Shown piece after piece: positions 53,598 through 61,736 of a DNA stretch of 64,000 nt. Numbering within the stretch: the first letter of the stretch is position 1; every line of letters starts with the position of its first letter. The stretch spans positions 1,008,727 through 1,072,726 of the forward strand of contig JAHQJS010000004.1 of NCBI GenBank assembly GCA_019057385.1. Direction: 5' to 3'. The position numbers were made by a program, and so were the translations under genes. The DNA is from Candidatus Borrarchaeum weybense. Lineage in GTDB: Archaea > Asgardarchaeota > Sifarchaeia > Borrarchaeales > Borrarchaeaceae. Under the pieces are notes generated by a model. The model saw only the letters and a list, made by a program, of their open reading frames with translations, searched no databases and was not told the DNA's origin.

Positions 53598-54506
53598 CTA
53601 AGAAAATCTTAGACTTTGAAGAAGTCTTTCTGCAATTAGTTTCAATGATACGGCTGCAGGACTCTCTGGCGCATAGGTAACAATTGGTTCTGCTTGGCCA
53701 ATAGAATATGGTACATTCTTATCGAGTGGGATCTCTCCAAGCACCTCAACGTTATTCTTTCTGGCTATTTCGAGTATCTGGACTTTTGACGGTTCATGTA
53801 TATCCGATTTGTTGATAACAAGTCCAATCCCTAGTGGAAAATGTTGTGCAATATATGTGATCCTTTCGAAAGCTTTCATTGCAGAAGGTGTTGGTTCAGT
53901 TACGATGATGACATAATTCGCTCCCGTTATAGCGGCTATCACTGGGCAACCTGTCCCGGGCGCACCGTCAACTAAAAGAATATCTGCATTTACCTTTTGT
54001 GCCTCTTCTCTTCCCCGCTTTTTAATTTCTGTAACAATCTTGCCAGATCCAGTCTCACCGATAGCTATCTGTCCCGTAATTATTGGAAATCCGTCTGTAT
54101 TGTTCTGTGAACTGATAACTTTTCCCCCCCGTACTGCACGTATCTCTATTGCCTCTTCTGGACAAAGTATTGCACATTTTCCACAGCCTTCACAGAGATA
54201 TGGTATGATTATTGGTGGTTCTGCCAAATCTGGTTGCATTATTGCGTTTTCACTGCAAGATACAACGCATTGTCCACAATGGGTACATCTGTCAGCAAGG
54301 ATGAAAGCTTTTTCTGACACCTCAATTTCGTCTTCAACTCTTCCATCGTCCTTTGCGCTCAAGAGCAATGCTAAATTTGGTGCGTCGACGTCAGCGTCCA
54401 ACGCCACAAGGTTTAGATTCTTTTCGCGAAATAAAATGGCTAGTGCTGCAGCAACTGAAGTTTTTCCAACTCCGCCTTTTCCCGAGACTACCACAACTTC
54501 TTTCAT
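53598..54506 (-). CDS. MRP/MinD-type ATPase with two 4Fe-4S sites (B)
   Basis: A 302-residue ParA/MRP-family ATPase with an inserted 2[4Fe-4S] ferredoxin module. Deviant Walker A is SGKGGVGKTS; DADVDAPNLALLL follows; the Cys pairs are DRCTHCGQCVVSC and LCEGCGKCAILCPEEA; the Walker B region is ILLVDGAPGTGCPV. Such proteins are encoded with NifX-like genes and are thought to load or insert Fe-S clusters. Overlaps the paralogue upstream by 4 bp. Last gene of the four-gene operon beginning at 56387. Confidence 0.88.
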   Translation of the reverse strand: MKEVVVVSGKGGVGKTSVAAALAILFREKNLNLVALDADVDAPNLALLLSAKDDGRVEDEIEVSEKAFILADRCTHCGQCVVSCSENAIMQPDLAEPPIIIPYLCEGCGKCAILCPEEAIEIRAVRGGKVISSQNNTDGFPIITGQIAIGETGSGKIVTEIKKRGREEAQKVNADILLVDGAPGTGCPVIAAITGANYVIIVTEPTPSAMKAFERITYIAQHFPLGIGLVINKSDIHEPSKVQILEIARKNNVEVLGEIPLDKNVPYSIGQAEPIVTYAPESPAAVSLKLIAERLLQSLRFS

Positions 54507-55438
54507 TTTAAAAGCAACTCCTGAGTTTTTTCTGCCAGTTGAATTAATATTTTCCCGCTTGTGGACTCTGGGTTATAATTCACTATGGGAATTCCTTTGA
54601 CATAGCTTTTAATCAGTTCATCATCGTATGGAATCCGTGCTAGCAACTCCACTGATTTTTTCTGGCATGTTGAATCAATTATTTCACTATCCGCAATATC
54701 AGATCGATTTAGTACTACTTTCGAATCAAGCATCATGACGTTCTTGGTCAGTTCGATTATTAGATCCAAATCGTGAGCCCCAAAGGGTGTTGGCTCTGTT
54801 ACAGCTAATACGAGATCAGCCCCTTGCAAAGCACGGATGACGTCGCAATGGGCACCTGGGGCAGTATCGATTACCACAATATCATAGTTTTTTCCATTTT
54901 CTTTGACTTTCTTAAACGCCCTTTCTCTTGCGGCATCTACTGCGATAGCAGATTCTGGTTCTCTCAATTTTAACTCGCCACTGACAATATCGACACCATT
55001 ATTTTGCCCTTCAGATGTATAACCGACAATCTTCTCCTTGTCTACTATTGCATCGGATGGGCACACTAATTGACATACTTCGCAACCTGTGCAAATTTCT
55101 GGGAACAACAGGGGTGGCTTATCGCCTACCTGCAATATAGCGTGAGCCCTACAAAATTCTGCACACTTCCCACAAAATGTGCAGTTTTCCAAAATAAATT
55201 CTGGAAGAAAACGTTTGATTACTTGCTCATTCTTTAATTCGGCACCCAAAAGAATGGCAACATTAGGACTGTCAACATCACAGTCGATGATTAAAACTCT
55301 TTTGCCCATATTTGCTAACTGGGCTGCAAGGTTAATGGCTACGACAGTTTTACCAGTGCCACCTTTGCCGCCAGTGCATGCCAGTATCGGTACGTCAACT
55401 GGTTTCCTATGGAAGATTTCTGATGGAAGAGATGTCAT
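54503..55438 (-). CDS. MRP/MinD-type ATPase with two 4Fe-4S sites (A)
   Basis: Paralogue of the next gene; about 311 residues with ATG 55438 (AGGAG upstream). Walker A is GGKGGTGKTV, with DCDVDSPNVAILLG; the ferredoxin-like module has ENCTFCGKCAEFC and ICTGCEVCQLVCPSDA; the Walker B region is IVVIDTAPGAHCDV. Probably forms a complex with the other MinD paralogue and the NifX proteins encoded upstream. Function as cluster carrier or scaffold is inferred from the family. Confidence 0.88.
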   Translation of the reverse strand: MTSLPSEIFHRKPVDVPILACTGGKGGTGKTVVAINLAAQLANMGKRVLIIDCDVDSPNVAILLGAELKNEQVIKRFLPEFILENCTFCGKCAEFCRAHAILQVGDKPPLLFPEICTGCEVCQLVCPSDAIVDKEKIVGYTSEGQNNGVDIVSGELKLREPESAIAVDAARERAFKKVKENGKNYDIVVIDTAPGAHCDVIRALQGADLVLAVTEPTPFGAHDLDLIIELTKNVMMLDSKVVLNRSDIADSEIIDSTCQKKSVELLARIPYDDELIKSYVKGIPIVNYNPESTSGKILIQLAEKTQELLLK

Positions 55439-55492
55439 CTTTCTTAAACTCCTGCATTTTAATAATTCTCTTGTCAAATGTTTAAGAGTTAA

Positions 55493-55876
55493 TTATAAAA
55501 AACCAGCCTTTTTTGGTTTCGTTGGCTCTTCTAAGGACTTATATTTACCAGAAAGATAGCGATCAATTGCTTCTTGCACAGTTAAGTGTAGATCACATTG
55601 TATTATTTCAAACCCTAAGGAATTCAAGGCTGTAAAAGCACTTGGACCGAAATTTTCAGCAATGGCAACACTACACCCTAACTGGGCAAGAAACTGGGTG
55701 GATTGAATTCCAGCCCCACTACGTGCATTCCTCGCATTATTTTCATATAATTCAACGTTGATTACCTTTTTGTTATCATCCACTTCAACAACTGTCCACA
55801 TGAAGCACCGACCGAAGCGATCATCAACAGGTGAATCTAGTCCTTCAGGCAAGCTTGATGCTACGCCGATCTTCAT
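55493..55876 (-). CDS. NifX-family protein
   Basis: A 127-residue NifX/NafY-fold protein: MKIGVASSLPEGLDSPVDDRFGRCFMWTVVEV, AGIQSTQFLAQLGCSVAIAENFGPSAFTALNSLGFE. Second gene of the NifX-NifX-MinD-MinD operon, 41 bp after the preceding NifX gene and 55 bp before MinD A (ATG 55438). A single Cys near the start (RFGRCF) is conserved in this group. Binding of FeMo-co-like or simple Fe-S clusters is likely but no nitrogenase genes are present. Confidence 0.85.
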   Translation of the reverse strand: MKIGVASSLPEGLDSPVDDRFGRCFMWTVVEVDDNKKVINVELYENNARNARSGAGIQSTQFLAQLGCSVAIAENFGPSAFTALNSLGFEIIQCDLHLTVQEAIDRYLSGKYKSLEEPTKPKKAGFL

Positions 55877-55916
55877 AAAATCTCCTATTTTTTTGATGTT
55901 ATTTACAAATTACCAA

Positions 55917-56387
55917 TTACCAATTTTGGCCGCCACCGCCGCGTCCACCGCCACCGCCGCGTCCACCGCCACCGCCGCGTCCACGTCCTGCACCTCTACC
56001 TGCGCCACCGCCGCGTCCACCAATTCCTGACTTAGCTCCCGCTGTTGGCCCTGAAGTGGAAGTTAATGCTCCTGTAAGATATTGATCAATTGCCGCCTTT
56101 ACTGTTGCGCCAAAAACACCTGTATATATCTGTATACCCATTTGTTGGAGAGCCGTAAAGGCATTTGGCCCCACGTTGCCTGTCAAAACTACAGTTGCGC
56201 CCGCGGTGACAACCAGCTGGGCTGCTTGAATACCTGCACCTGAAAAACTTTCTGCAGCCATATTCGGAACAACTTCGACATTCCCTGTATCCGAATCGTA
56301 AATTGTGAAAGCTGCACATCTCCCGAATCTGGGATCTATAATGACTTCTAACCCGCCTGGGGGTTGAGAACTTACTGCAATCTTCAT
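55917..56387 (-). CDS. NifX-family protein with RGG-rich tail
   Basis: About 156 residues from ATG 56387 (GGTGT before it; an ATG four codons upstream is possible). NifX domain from MKIAVSSQPPGGLEVIIDPRFGRCAAFTIYD to GVFGATVKAAIDQYLTG, then a tail of RGGGAGRGAGRGRGG type ending GQNW. The Arg-Gly tail is low complexity and could bind nucleic acid or serve as flexible linker. First gene of the NifX/MinD operon, 36 bp from a TTAGGCATCCCTAA operator. Confidence 0.85.
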   Translation of the reverse strand: MKIAVSSQPPGGLEVIIDPRFGRCAAFTIYDSDTGNVEVVPNMAAESFSGAGIQAAQLVVTAGATVVLTGNVGPNAFTALQQMGIQIYTGVFGATVKAAIDQYLTGALTSTSGPTAGAKSGIGGRGGGAGRGAGRGRGGGGGRGGGGGRGGGGQNW

Positions 56388-56423
56388 TTTATACACCATA
56401 TTTCTACTGTTTTTTTAAAAATT

Positions 56424-56463
56424 TTAGGCATCCCTAAAAATTTTTTTGTGTGTCTAAGCACAA
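56424..56463. promoter_or_regulatory. DtxR-like operator and TTGTG palindrome before NifX/MinD operon
   Basis: TTAGGCATCCCTAA at 56424-56437 is a perfect TTAGGnnnnCCTAA palindrome 36 bp upstream of the NifX ATG. Nine bases farther is TTGTG-N8-CACAA (56446-56463), reminiscent of the TGTGCATAAGCACA element beside the operator at 49591. The pairing of both elements at two loci suggests a composite control site. Confidence 0.7.
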
Positions 56464-56554
56464 CATTACAGTTTGAATATTTATTTGTCTTTCTACATAC
56501 AAATGTTAATATTAACTTTGATTCAACTTACAAAAAAACTCTATTTAAGTTTTG

Positions 56555-56896
56555 TTATGTTTCGGGTACTATTATAAGTTCTCTTCCTTCGGTTAACACT
56601 TGCGCAACCTTAGAACGGGCGCTTTGGAGCACTCTCCAGATGGTACCCCTTGAAACGCCCATCTGCTTACCTGCTTCCTCTTGCATCATTCCCTGTAGGT
56701 CCACAAGCCTCAAAACTTCCAGTTCTGCATATGTTAGAAAAATAGGCTCTTTTGAACTATGTTCTTCTATGGTGTCTTTAGGGATGGCTGGCACAAAGTT
56801 CTTGATAGGCGGAGTGAAGTTTATTTTTCTGGGTGTCATAGGTCGCCCTGGACCTGTTTTCCTCATTTTTCCTCGTCCGCGTCTCCATCTCGGCAT
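56555..56896 (-). CDS. DUF134-family helix-turn-helix protein
   Basis: About 113 residues; start uncertain (GTG 56905, ATG 56896 or ATG 56866), because no ribosome site is obvious. The C-terminal two thirds (FLTYAELEVLRLVDLQGMMQEEAGKQMGVSRGTIWRVLQSARSKVAQVLTEG) form a sigma-70-region-4-like helix-turn-helix characteristic of DUF134 regulators, which are regularly encoded next to NifX-like genes. The basic N-terminus PRWRRGRGKMRKTGPGRP is part of the family. Likely regulates the NifX locus. Confidence 0.8.
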   Translation of the reverse strand: MPRWRRGRGKMRKTGPGRPMTPRKINFTPPIKNFVPAIPKDTIEEHSSKEPIFLTYAELEVLRLVDLQGMMQEEAGKQMGVSRGTIWRVLQSARSKVAQVLTEGRELIIVPET

Positions 56897-56905
56897 AATA
56901 GTCAC

Positions 56906-57275
56906 TTTTATATGCGTTTGTGTTTATCTGTGTAATTATGTTCAATGTCACAAAATATTGTGATTTTGATTCTAATTAATCTTGCTATGTTCCCAAAAAC
57001 CTGCTAGCAAAATAATGAGCCACTTTTGAAAATCTTCTCTTTTTTCTAAAATATATGGCATTTTGGAATTATAGAATTCTACAAACTATCTGAACCAATC
57101 GGGATATTTCATCAAAATTTCATTATAACCATAATTTTTGCTGCAAAGAGATAAAAAAACATTTAGATTATTTGCACCTTAGTCAAACTCAACAATGTAA
57201 TTATATGTGTTGTATCTATGAATCCTTCCGAATTAAACCCATATTGTACTAAGTCGATGGAGAGGGTGTTTCCTT
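56906..57275. other. intergenic, nothing but AT-rich DNA
   Basis: About 370 bases between the DUF134 gene (minus) and the MgtE pair (plus). A TATA-like CATATAAAAG lies at about 56908-56917 for the DUF134 gene. No other element noticed. Confidence 0.4.
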
Positions 57276-57830
57276 ATGGTTATCAAGAGAGTTTTAAAAG
57301 AAGGTCTGCCTGTACTTTTCTTAGTCGCTATAGGGGGTACTCTCACTGGGTTTATTTTAACTAGAATGGAATCGTATCTTCAATCTATTGCTGGCTTGTT
57401 CGTTATACTTCCTGCGCTGTTTGCGCTGCGTGGAAATATAAGCGCATCATTAGGGTCACGTATCGGCTCAGGTTTTGCCACAGGCGCTATAAAATCAGAA
57501 CTTTTTGGAAATAAAGAACTTTTTGAGAATATAAAAGCATCAGTCCTGTTATCTACAGTTCTTTCAGCTGCAGCTGGTGTGATTGCTGTGATTTTCTTAT
57601 TTGTTTATGGAATAAGCGGCATAAATCCTGTCTTGATATTTCTTATTGCGCTTTTTGGAGGGTCAATCAGTGGATTAATTTCTCCGTTATTTACTACTCT
57701 CTTAGCAAGCATAGCATTTAGAAGAGGTCTCGATATTGACAATATCTTAAATCCTGTTATTACCGTAACGGGTGATATTCTTACTATATCGTGTATATTT
57801 CTAGCTATTTTACTTGTTATTGGACTCTAG
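57276..57830 (+). CDS. MgtE-type divalent cation transporter, half A
   Basis: A 184-residue membrane protein corresponding to one half of the MgtE/SLC41 transport domain: LPVLFLVAIGGTLTGFI, LFVILPALFALRGNISASLGSRIGSGFATGAI and, near the end, RRGLDIDNILNPVITVTGDILT, carrying the conserved GN and PVI/TGD motifs of the pore. Five spans. GGAGAGGGTG ribosome site. No CBS or N-terminal domain as in bacterial MgtE. The second half is encoded next to it. Confidence 0.85.
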   Translation: MVIKRVLKEGLPVLFLVAIGGTLTGFILTRMESYLQSIAGLFVILPALFALRGNISASLGSRIGSGFATGAIKSELFGNKELFENIKASVLLSTVLSAAAGVIAVIFLFVYGISGINPVLIFLIALFGGSISGLISPLFTTLLASIAFRRGLDIDNILNPVITVTGDILTISCIFLAILLVIGL

Positions 57831-57839
57831 GTGAAAGTT

Positions 57840-58400
57840 ATGCAAGTCTATAATGTTCGACGAATTGTTAGGGAAAGCGTTTTCGTCATTTTAATCTGTA
57901 TAGTTCTAGACTTGCAGGCAGGGATCATACTTGATTTAAATCTAAATTCTTTTCTTCAGTGGACTGCTTTACTTCTTTTAATTCCTTCATACCTAGCTAT
58001 GGGTGGAAATATTGGAATTATATTAGGATCAAGGTTATCTTCTGCGCTTTATCTGGGTACAATAGAGCCAAACTTCTCACAGTGGACTAAAACAGCTAAA
58101 GAAAACTTGGCTGCCAGTTTGCTATTAGGACTAAGCGCCTTTATCTTCGTAGGTATGATCACATTTGTTGTTTCAGTATTTCTAAACTTAAGTTTTCCTG
58201 ATATCGGTCGGCTACTTCTACTAACTATAGTTTCGGGTTTTCTTCTGATTGTTTGTTTGTCTTTGTTAACATTTTTCACAGCGATCTTAGCATTTCGTCG
58301 GGGATTGGATCCAGATAACATTATTGCCCCAATAATTGCAACCTCTGGTGATTTAATTGGAGCTGTAATTTTTGTGGCGTTGCTTCCTTTATTATTTTAG
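57840..58400 (+). CDS. MgtE-type divalent cation transporter, half B
   Basis: A roughly 186-residue paralogous half: LLLLIPSYLAMGGNIGIILGSRLSSALYLGTI and RRGLDPDNIIAPIIATSGDLIGAVIFVA are the same motifs. ATG 57840 preferred (AGGTGA 5 nt upstream, overlapping the stop of half A); a GTG at 57831 is possible. Two-gene MgtE-like transporters are known in archaea; the two products are expected to dimerise into one pore for Mg2+ or other divalent ions. Confidence 0.85.
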   Translation: MQVYNVRRIVRESVFVILICIVLDLQAGIILDLNLNSFLQWTALLLLIPSYLAMGGNIGIILGSRLSSALYLGTIEPNFSQWTKTAKENLAASLLLGLSAFIFVGMITFVVSVFLNLSFPDIGRLLLLTIVSGFLLIVCLSLLTFFTAILAFRRGLDPDNIIAPIIATSGDLIGAVIFVALLPLLF

Positions 58401-58494
58401 ATTTCTATTCTTAGTTTCAAAATTAAGTATAATATGATTCTCAGGCGCTCCTTCAATCAACCAGAATTAAAAACCTTCTTTAGACAGCATGAAC

Positions 58495-59133
58495 CTACTT
58501 CATGGGAAGTGTATGAACGATTTTCTTTAGACGTTCATGCCCATCTTCAGGTCCACGGATTATCAAAAGGTCTCCTGATAAAATTATAGTATTTGCATTC
58601 GGCCCATATATCCACTTTCTACCTCTCTTGATAGCGATAACTCGTGTCCCGAGAGTAGAATGTAATCTTAAATCTCCTAGTGTTTTTTGATCTACTAGAG
58701 AGTCTGGTTCAACTCTCACCCTAAAAATTTGCTCATCCGCATCAGCTAAGGCGCTTGCAATAACCGGATGGACGTCCAGTTTTCGCAATATTATTTCGAC
58801 GATCTGATCTGCAGCGTTAGAAATGTTTTCAGCGGCAGTTGCTAACTGTAAAATCCCCACAAGCTGTTCCGCATCTTCTTTGTCACGTGCGGCTAGCATG
58901 GCCATCATGGTTATCTGATATTTCAGTTTATCCATTTCCTCTTCGAGTTCATGAACTTCTTCAGCAAGCTCCTTGTTATTAAATAATACAGCAGAGTATG
59001 CTAAGTCCACTATCAGTTCACTTATATCCTTCATCTCTGTCAAAATTTGCTTGATTCCCATTGGCTCGTATTTTACGGGCTCTTTAATATCTTCAAGCTC
59101 TTCAATTATCTCTTCGTTACTTCCTTCAGACAA
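58495..59133 (-). CDS. PhoU-like / TrkA_C (RCK_C) regulatory protein
   Basis: A 212-residue soluble protein: acidic N-terminus, a PhoU-like helical domain (residues 30-125, LAEEVHELEEEMDKLKYQITMMAMLAARDKEDAEQLVGILQLATAAENISNAADQIVE), then a TrkA_C/RCK_C domain (VRVEPDSLVDQKTLGDLRLHSTLGTRVIAIKRG, IYGPNANTIILSGDLLIIRG). This pairing is commonly encoded beside archaeal MgtE-type transporter halves and potassium channels and probably gates the transporter. Convergent with MgtE half B, about 95 bp apart. Confidence 0.85.
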   Translation of the reverse strand: MSEGSNEEIIEELEDIKEPVKYEPMGIKQILTEMKDISELIVDLAYSAVLFNNKELAEEVHELEEEMDKLKYQITMMAMLAARDKEDAEQLVGILQLATAAENISNAADQIVEIILRKLDVHPVIASALADADEQIFRVRVEPDSLVDQKTLGDLRLHSTLGTRVIAIKRGRKWIYGPNANTIILSGDLLIIRGPEDGHERLKKIVHTLPMK

Positions 59134-59381
59134 CTAAATCAAATTCCTCCAAATATATGGATAAAAAGCGTTGAAAAAGTGTACCCAAAAGCAAGTAAAA
59201 AAATATACCACTAAAACGAATTTCCTCAAGGCTATATTGAAACATGTTCTATCATGTTCCTTATTGTGCTCAAATGTAGTTAACAGATACTTTTAGTATT
59301 AATTTTTTTTGGTAAATTGGGCTTCACTAATTTAGTATGAATTTTTTAAAAAACAGTTTAAAAACAAAGGGTTTAGGTAGA

Positions 59382-59873
59382 TTAAATCTCTTTTTGTCGT
59401 TCTTTTCTTTCATAATGTTTTTCTGCCTTTTCTCTTATCAGTTGAACATATTCATTTGCAGTTATCAGGTTTGATAAATCAGACTCTAAGTTATTGGCTT
59501 TTATCTTAAGAATCCAACCCTCTTTATACGCCGATTTGTTAACAATTTCTGGAGACGCTTCAAGTTTTTCATTTATTGCGACTATAGCTCCCCCAACAGC
59601 TGGGATTATATCGAGCACTGTTTTTACTGATTCAAGTGATCCAATCTCTTCTCCAGGAATGACCTCATCGCCAACTTGTTTCTCAAGTTCGAGAAACAAA
59701 ATATCGCTCAAAATCGTTTGAAAATAATCAGTTGCACCTATGACAACTATTTCATCATCTTTAGATACCCACAAGTCATCTTTTGAGTAGAATAAATCCT
59801 TAGGAAATTTCAAAATGAATTTTTCGATAGTAACCTTGAATTTATCTTCTTCTTCAACTACATTGAAGATCAT
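59382..59873 (-). CDS. GcvH-like lipoyl-carrier protein
   Basis: A 163-residue protein similar to glycine-cleavage H protein. The lipoylation motif is GSLESVKTVLDIIPAVGGAIVAINEKLE, with the Lys in ESVKT and the conserved following Asp; KEGWILKIK is the usual C-terminal element. An N-terminal extension of about 35 residues precedes the GcvH core. No other glycine cleavage gene (GcvP, GcvT, Lpd) is here; it is the last gene of the permease/thioredoxin/DGC operon, 13 bp after a DGC gene. So it probably carries a thiol or sulfur-containing intermediate rather than a glycine aminomethyl group. That function is inference. Confidence 0.82.
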   Translation of the reverse strand: MIFNVVEEEDKFKVTIEKFILKFPKDLFYSKDDLWVSKDDEIVVIGATDYFQTILSDILFLELEKQVGDEVIPGEEIGSLESVKTVLDIIPAVGGAIVAINEKLEASPEIVNKSAYKEGWILKIKANNLESDLSNLITANEYVQLIREKAEKHYERKERQKEI

Positions 59874-59886
59874 AATATTCCCAACC

Positions 59887-60327
59887 TTATTCGTCTTTTG
59901 GCCTTATGTCCAGCAAGATTTCATCCACTTTTTTAGCAGTTAATTCTGCAATTCTGCGAGCTAGTTTCATCCCGTTGTTTCCTAATTCAACTACATCTTC
60001 TGGATTCAACTTGATATCCATTTCTTTCATAACTTTTTTTACATCTATTACAGCTGAAGGTTTATCGCTGTATTTTTCAGTGCCAAGAGAAGAACACCGT
60101 TTTTCACACCCATCTAAGCAAATAGTAGGAAAGAATTTCGCAAAATTTTGTTCTCCTTCATCCCCTGCAAGAAATAACGGTAAGCACATTATTACTGTAC
60201 TTTCAGGTAACTCCTCGACAACAAGACGCGCTGCTATTCGTGTTACAGTCCCCTCTGGGATTGCTTCACCACTACAAGCGATAATCCCGACCTTTGTAGG
60301 CCTCATAGTTTCAAGAAAATCTGGCAT
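59887..60327 (-). CDS. DGC-type putative zinc-binding protein
   Basis: About 146 residues from ATG 60327 (AAGGAAG 8 nt upstream; the longer form would need TTG). Contains the DGC motif CLDGCEKRC, an early Cys (GIIACSGE) and CLPLFLAGDEG, as in the DGC/putative zinc-binding protein family. Paralogue of the next upstream gene. The pair of Cys in DGCEKRC likely binds zinc or forms a reactive disulfide. Encoded between the other DGC gene and the GcvH-like gene. Confidence 0.75.
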   Translation of the reverse strand: MPDFLETMRPTKVGIIACSGEAIPEGTVTRIAARLVVEELPESTVIMCLPLFLAGDEGEQNFAKFFPTICLDGCEKRCSSLGTEKYSDKPSAVIDVKKVMKEMDIKLNPEDVVELGNNGMKLARRIAELTAKKVDEILLDIRPKDE

Positions 60328-60342
60328 AAGCAAACTTCCTTA

Positions 60343-60750
60343 CTAATTACACTCAAGAAGTTTATCTACTTCTTCGGCAACCCTTTCTGCTACTTTTCGT
60401 GCAAGTTTCTTCCCATTTTCGTCTAAGAACGTTACTTGTTTTGTACGGAACTCTTTATTTTCTCTTAGTACGTCCATGACCATAACAGATGCGTCTGAGG
60501 TACGTCCGATAGATCGTTCAACATCTTTGAAAGCGCAAGCTTTCGCACATCCATCAATGGAAATCACAAAATTGTTTTTAGTGAGATCTAGAGCTTCTTT
60601 ATCCGCTATCTGAAGCAAAGGCAGACAAAAAGTTTTAGTTTTGTCAGTTCGTAGTTCATTAACAACGATATATGTTGCTTGCCTCGCTACCGTTCCGAAA
60701 GATTTTCCAATCCCGCTGCAGGGCAAAATAACCGCTTTTTTTAAAATCAT
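60343..60750 (-). CDS. DGC-type putative zinc-binding protein
   Basis: A 135-residue protein: AVILPCSGIGKSFGTVARQATYIV, FCLPLLQIADKEAL and SIDGCAKACAFKDVE, the DGC signature, with conserved Cys at position about 11. Ends in KLLECN, a further Cys. Followed by its paralogue 15 bp downstream. DGC proteins are common in anaerobes beside thioredoxin-like and permease genes; no biochemical role is established. Confidence 0.75.
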   Translation of the reverse strand: MILKKAVILPCSGIGKSFGTVARQATYIVVNELRTDKTKTFCLPLLQIADKEALDLTKNNFVISIDGCAKACAFKDVERSIGRTSDASVMVMDVLRENKEFRTKQVTFLDENGKKLARKVAERVAEEVDKLLECN

Positions 60751-60767
60751 TGTCTTTCAATCATCCT

Positions 60768-61154
60768 TTAAGCAGAGAGAATTAATTCCTTAAGTTCTTC
60801 ACGTTTCGGCACACGCCCCATTGAAACAACTTCACCATTGAATACAACTACAGGAGTAAGAAAAATTTCCTGTTCCTTAGCTAATTCAACATAGGGTGCG
60901 AGTTTTTCGTCAATGGTTTTGATATCACGTTGTTCGAACAATTTACGGTAGTCGAGATCAATTCCCATTTTCTCGGCAAATACTTCTGCTTCAACTATTT
61001 TTCCGTATTTTTCTGCTTCTTCAGAGCCAGCGTAAATTCGCTCGATTTCGATGTTCATACCCCGTTCTCTTTTTAACTGTTTTAGCATCCTATGAACTCT
61101 GTGGCAACGAATGCAAGGCGGGTATGGTCCAATTACTTCTACTTTAAGCACCAT
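60768..61154 (-). CDS. thioredoxin-like CxxC protein
   Basis: A 128-residue thioredoxin-fold protein with active site PPCIRCHRVHRML and a cis-proline loop LTPVVVFNGEVV. It is longer than the two other thioredoxin-like genes of the operon, with an inserted helical segment (residues 45-95). AGGAGAAG ribosome site. The histidine after the second Cys is unusual for a redox thioredoxin and may help bind a metal or metalloid. Confidence 0.82.
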   Translation of the reverse strand: MVLKVEVIGPYPPCIRCHRVHRMLKQLKRERGMNIEIERIYAGSEEAEKYGKIVEAEVFAEKMGIDLDYRKLFEQRDIKTIDEKLAPYVELAKEQEIFLTPVVVFNGEVVSMGRVPKREELKELILSA

Positions 61155-61156
61155 GT

Positions 61157-61429
61157 TTATTCTTCTCCTAGTACCTCTAATATAGCTGCTTTGAATTCTT
61201 CTTTATGCGGCACTTCACCTTCGGCTATAATCATATCTCCAACTACAATTGTGGGCGCAAGTTGTACGTCCCATTCTTCAGCTTCGGGAGTCAGACAGCT
61301 GATCCTGCGTATATTTACCTTATCTCCAAAATATTCATCTTTTATCTTCTTTGCTACTTTTGCTGCCCGATGGCAAACTGTGCAAGGCGGTTCAGTTTCG
61401 AAAATAATCACATCAATTGGTCCAGACAT
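61157..61429 (-). CDS. thioredoxin-like CxxC protein
   Basis: About 90 residues from ATG 61429, chosen because GGAGG lies just upstream (the longer frame overlaps the previous gene). Active-site PPCTVCHRAAKV, cis-Pro in QLAPTIVVGDMI. Resembles the small MTH895-type thioredoxin group. Third gene of the operon, 20 bp after its upstream neighbour. Confidence 0.82.
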   Translation of the reverse strand: MSGPIDVIIFETEPPCTVCHRAAKVAKKIKDEYFGDKVNIRRISCLTPEAEEWDVQLAPTIVVGDMIIAEGEVPHKEEFKAAILEVLGEE

Positions 61430-61449
61430 TATTTTTCCTCCATCATCGA

Positions 61450-61719
61450 TTAGTCCCATTCTAGTTCGATATCAATCATTTTCTTCATCGTTTCTCTGCT
61501 AGGTGTTAATCCTATAATAAAATATGTTTCATTGATAACGATTGCTGGCGTAAGTTCGATGTGGTATTCTTCAAATTTTTCCTTTGCTGATGGTCCGATG
61601 TACTTTTCTACTTCTACTTTATCTCCGTATTCTTTTACAATCTCATCCACGAAATTCAAACAAATCTCACATTCTCCACAAACTGGCTCTCCAGAAAAAA
61701 ATTCTATGAGAACGGTCAT
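61450..61719 (-). CDS. thioredoxin-like protein with CGECEIC
   Basis: An 89-residue thioredoxin-fold protein. The active-site region is GEPVCGECEICLNFV with three cysteines, giving CxxC twice, and a cis-Pro loop ELTPAIVINETYF. First thioredoxin-like gene after the permease, 17 bp away. The extra Cys would suit metal or persulfide binding. Its ATG is preceded by a GCGGAGGTAGC site. Confidence 0.82.
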   Translation of the reverse strand: MTVLIEFFSGEPVCGECEICLNFVDEIVKEYGDKVEVEKYIGPSAKEKFEEYHIELTPAIVINETYFIIGLTPSRETMKKMIDIELEWD

Positions 61720-61736
61720 AGTACGCTACCTCCGCT

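Noticed and set aside
59374..59388. TTAGGTAGATTAAA as an iron box
   Set aside because: Only the left half site matches and it lies at the 3' end of the GcvH-like gene.
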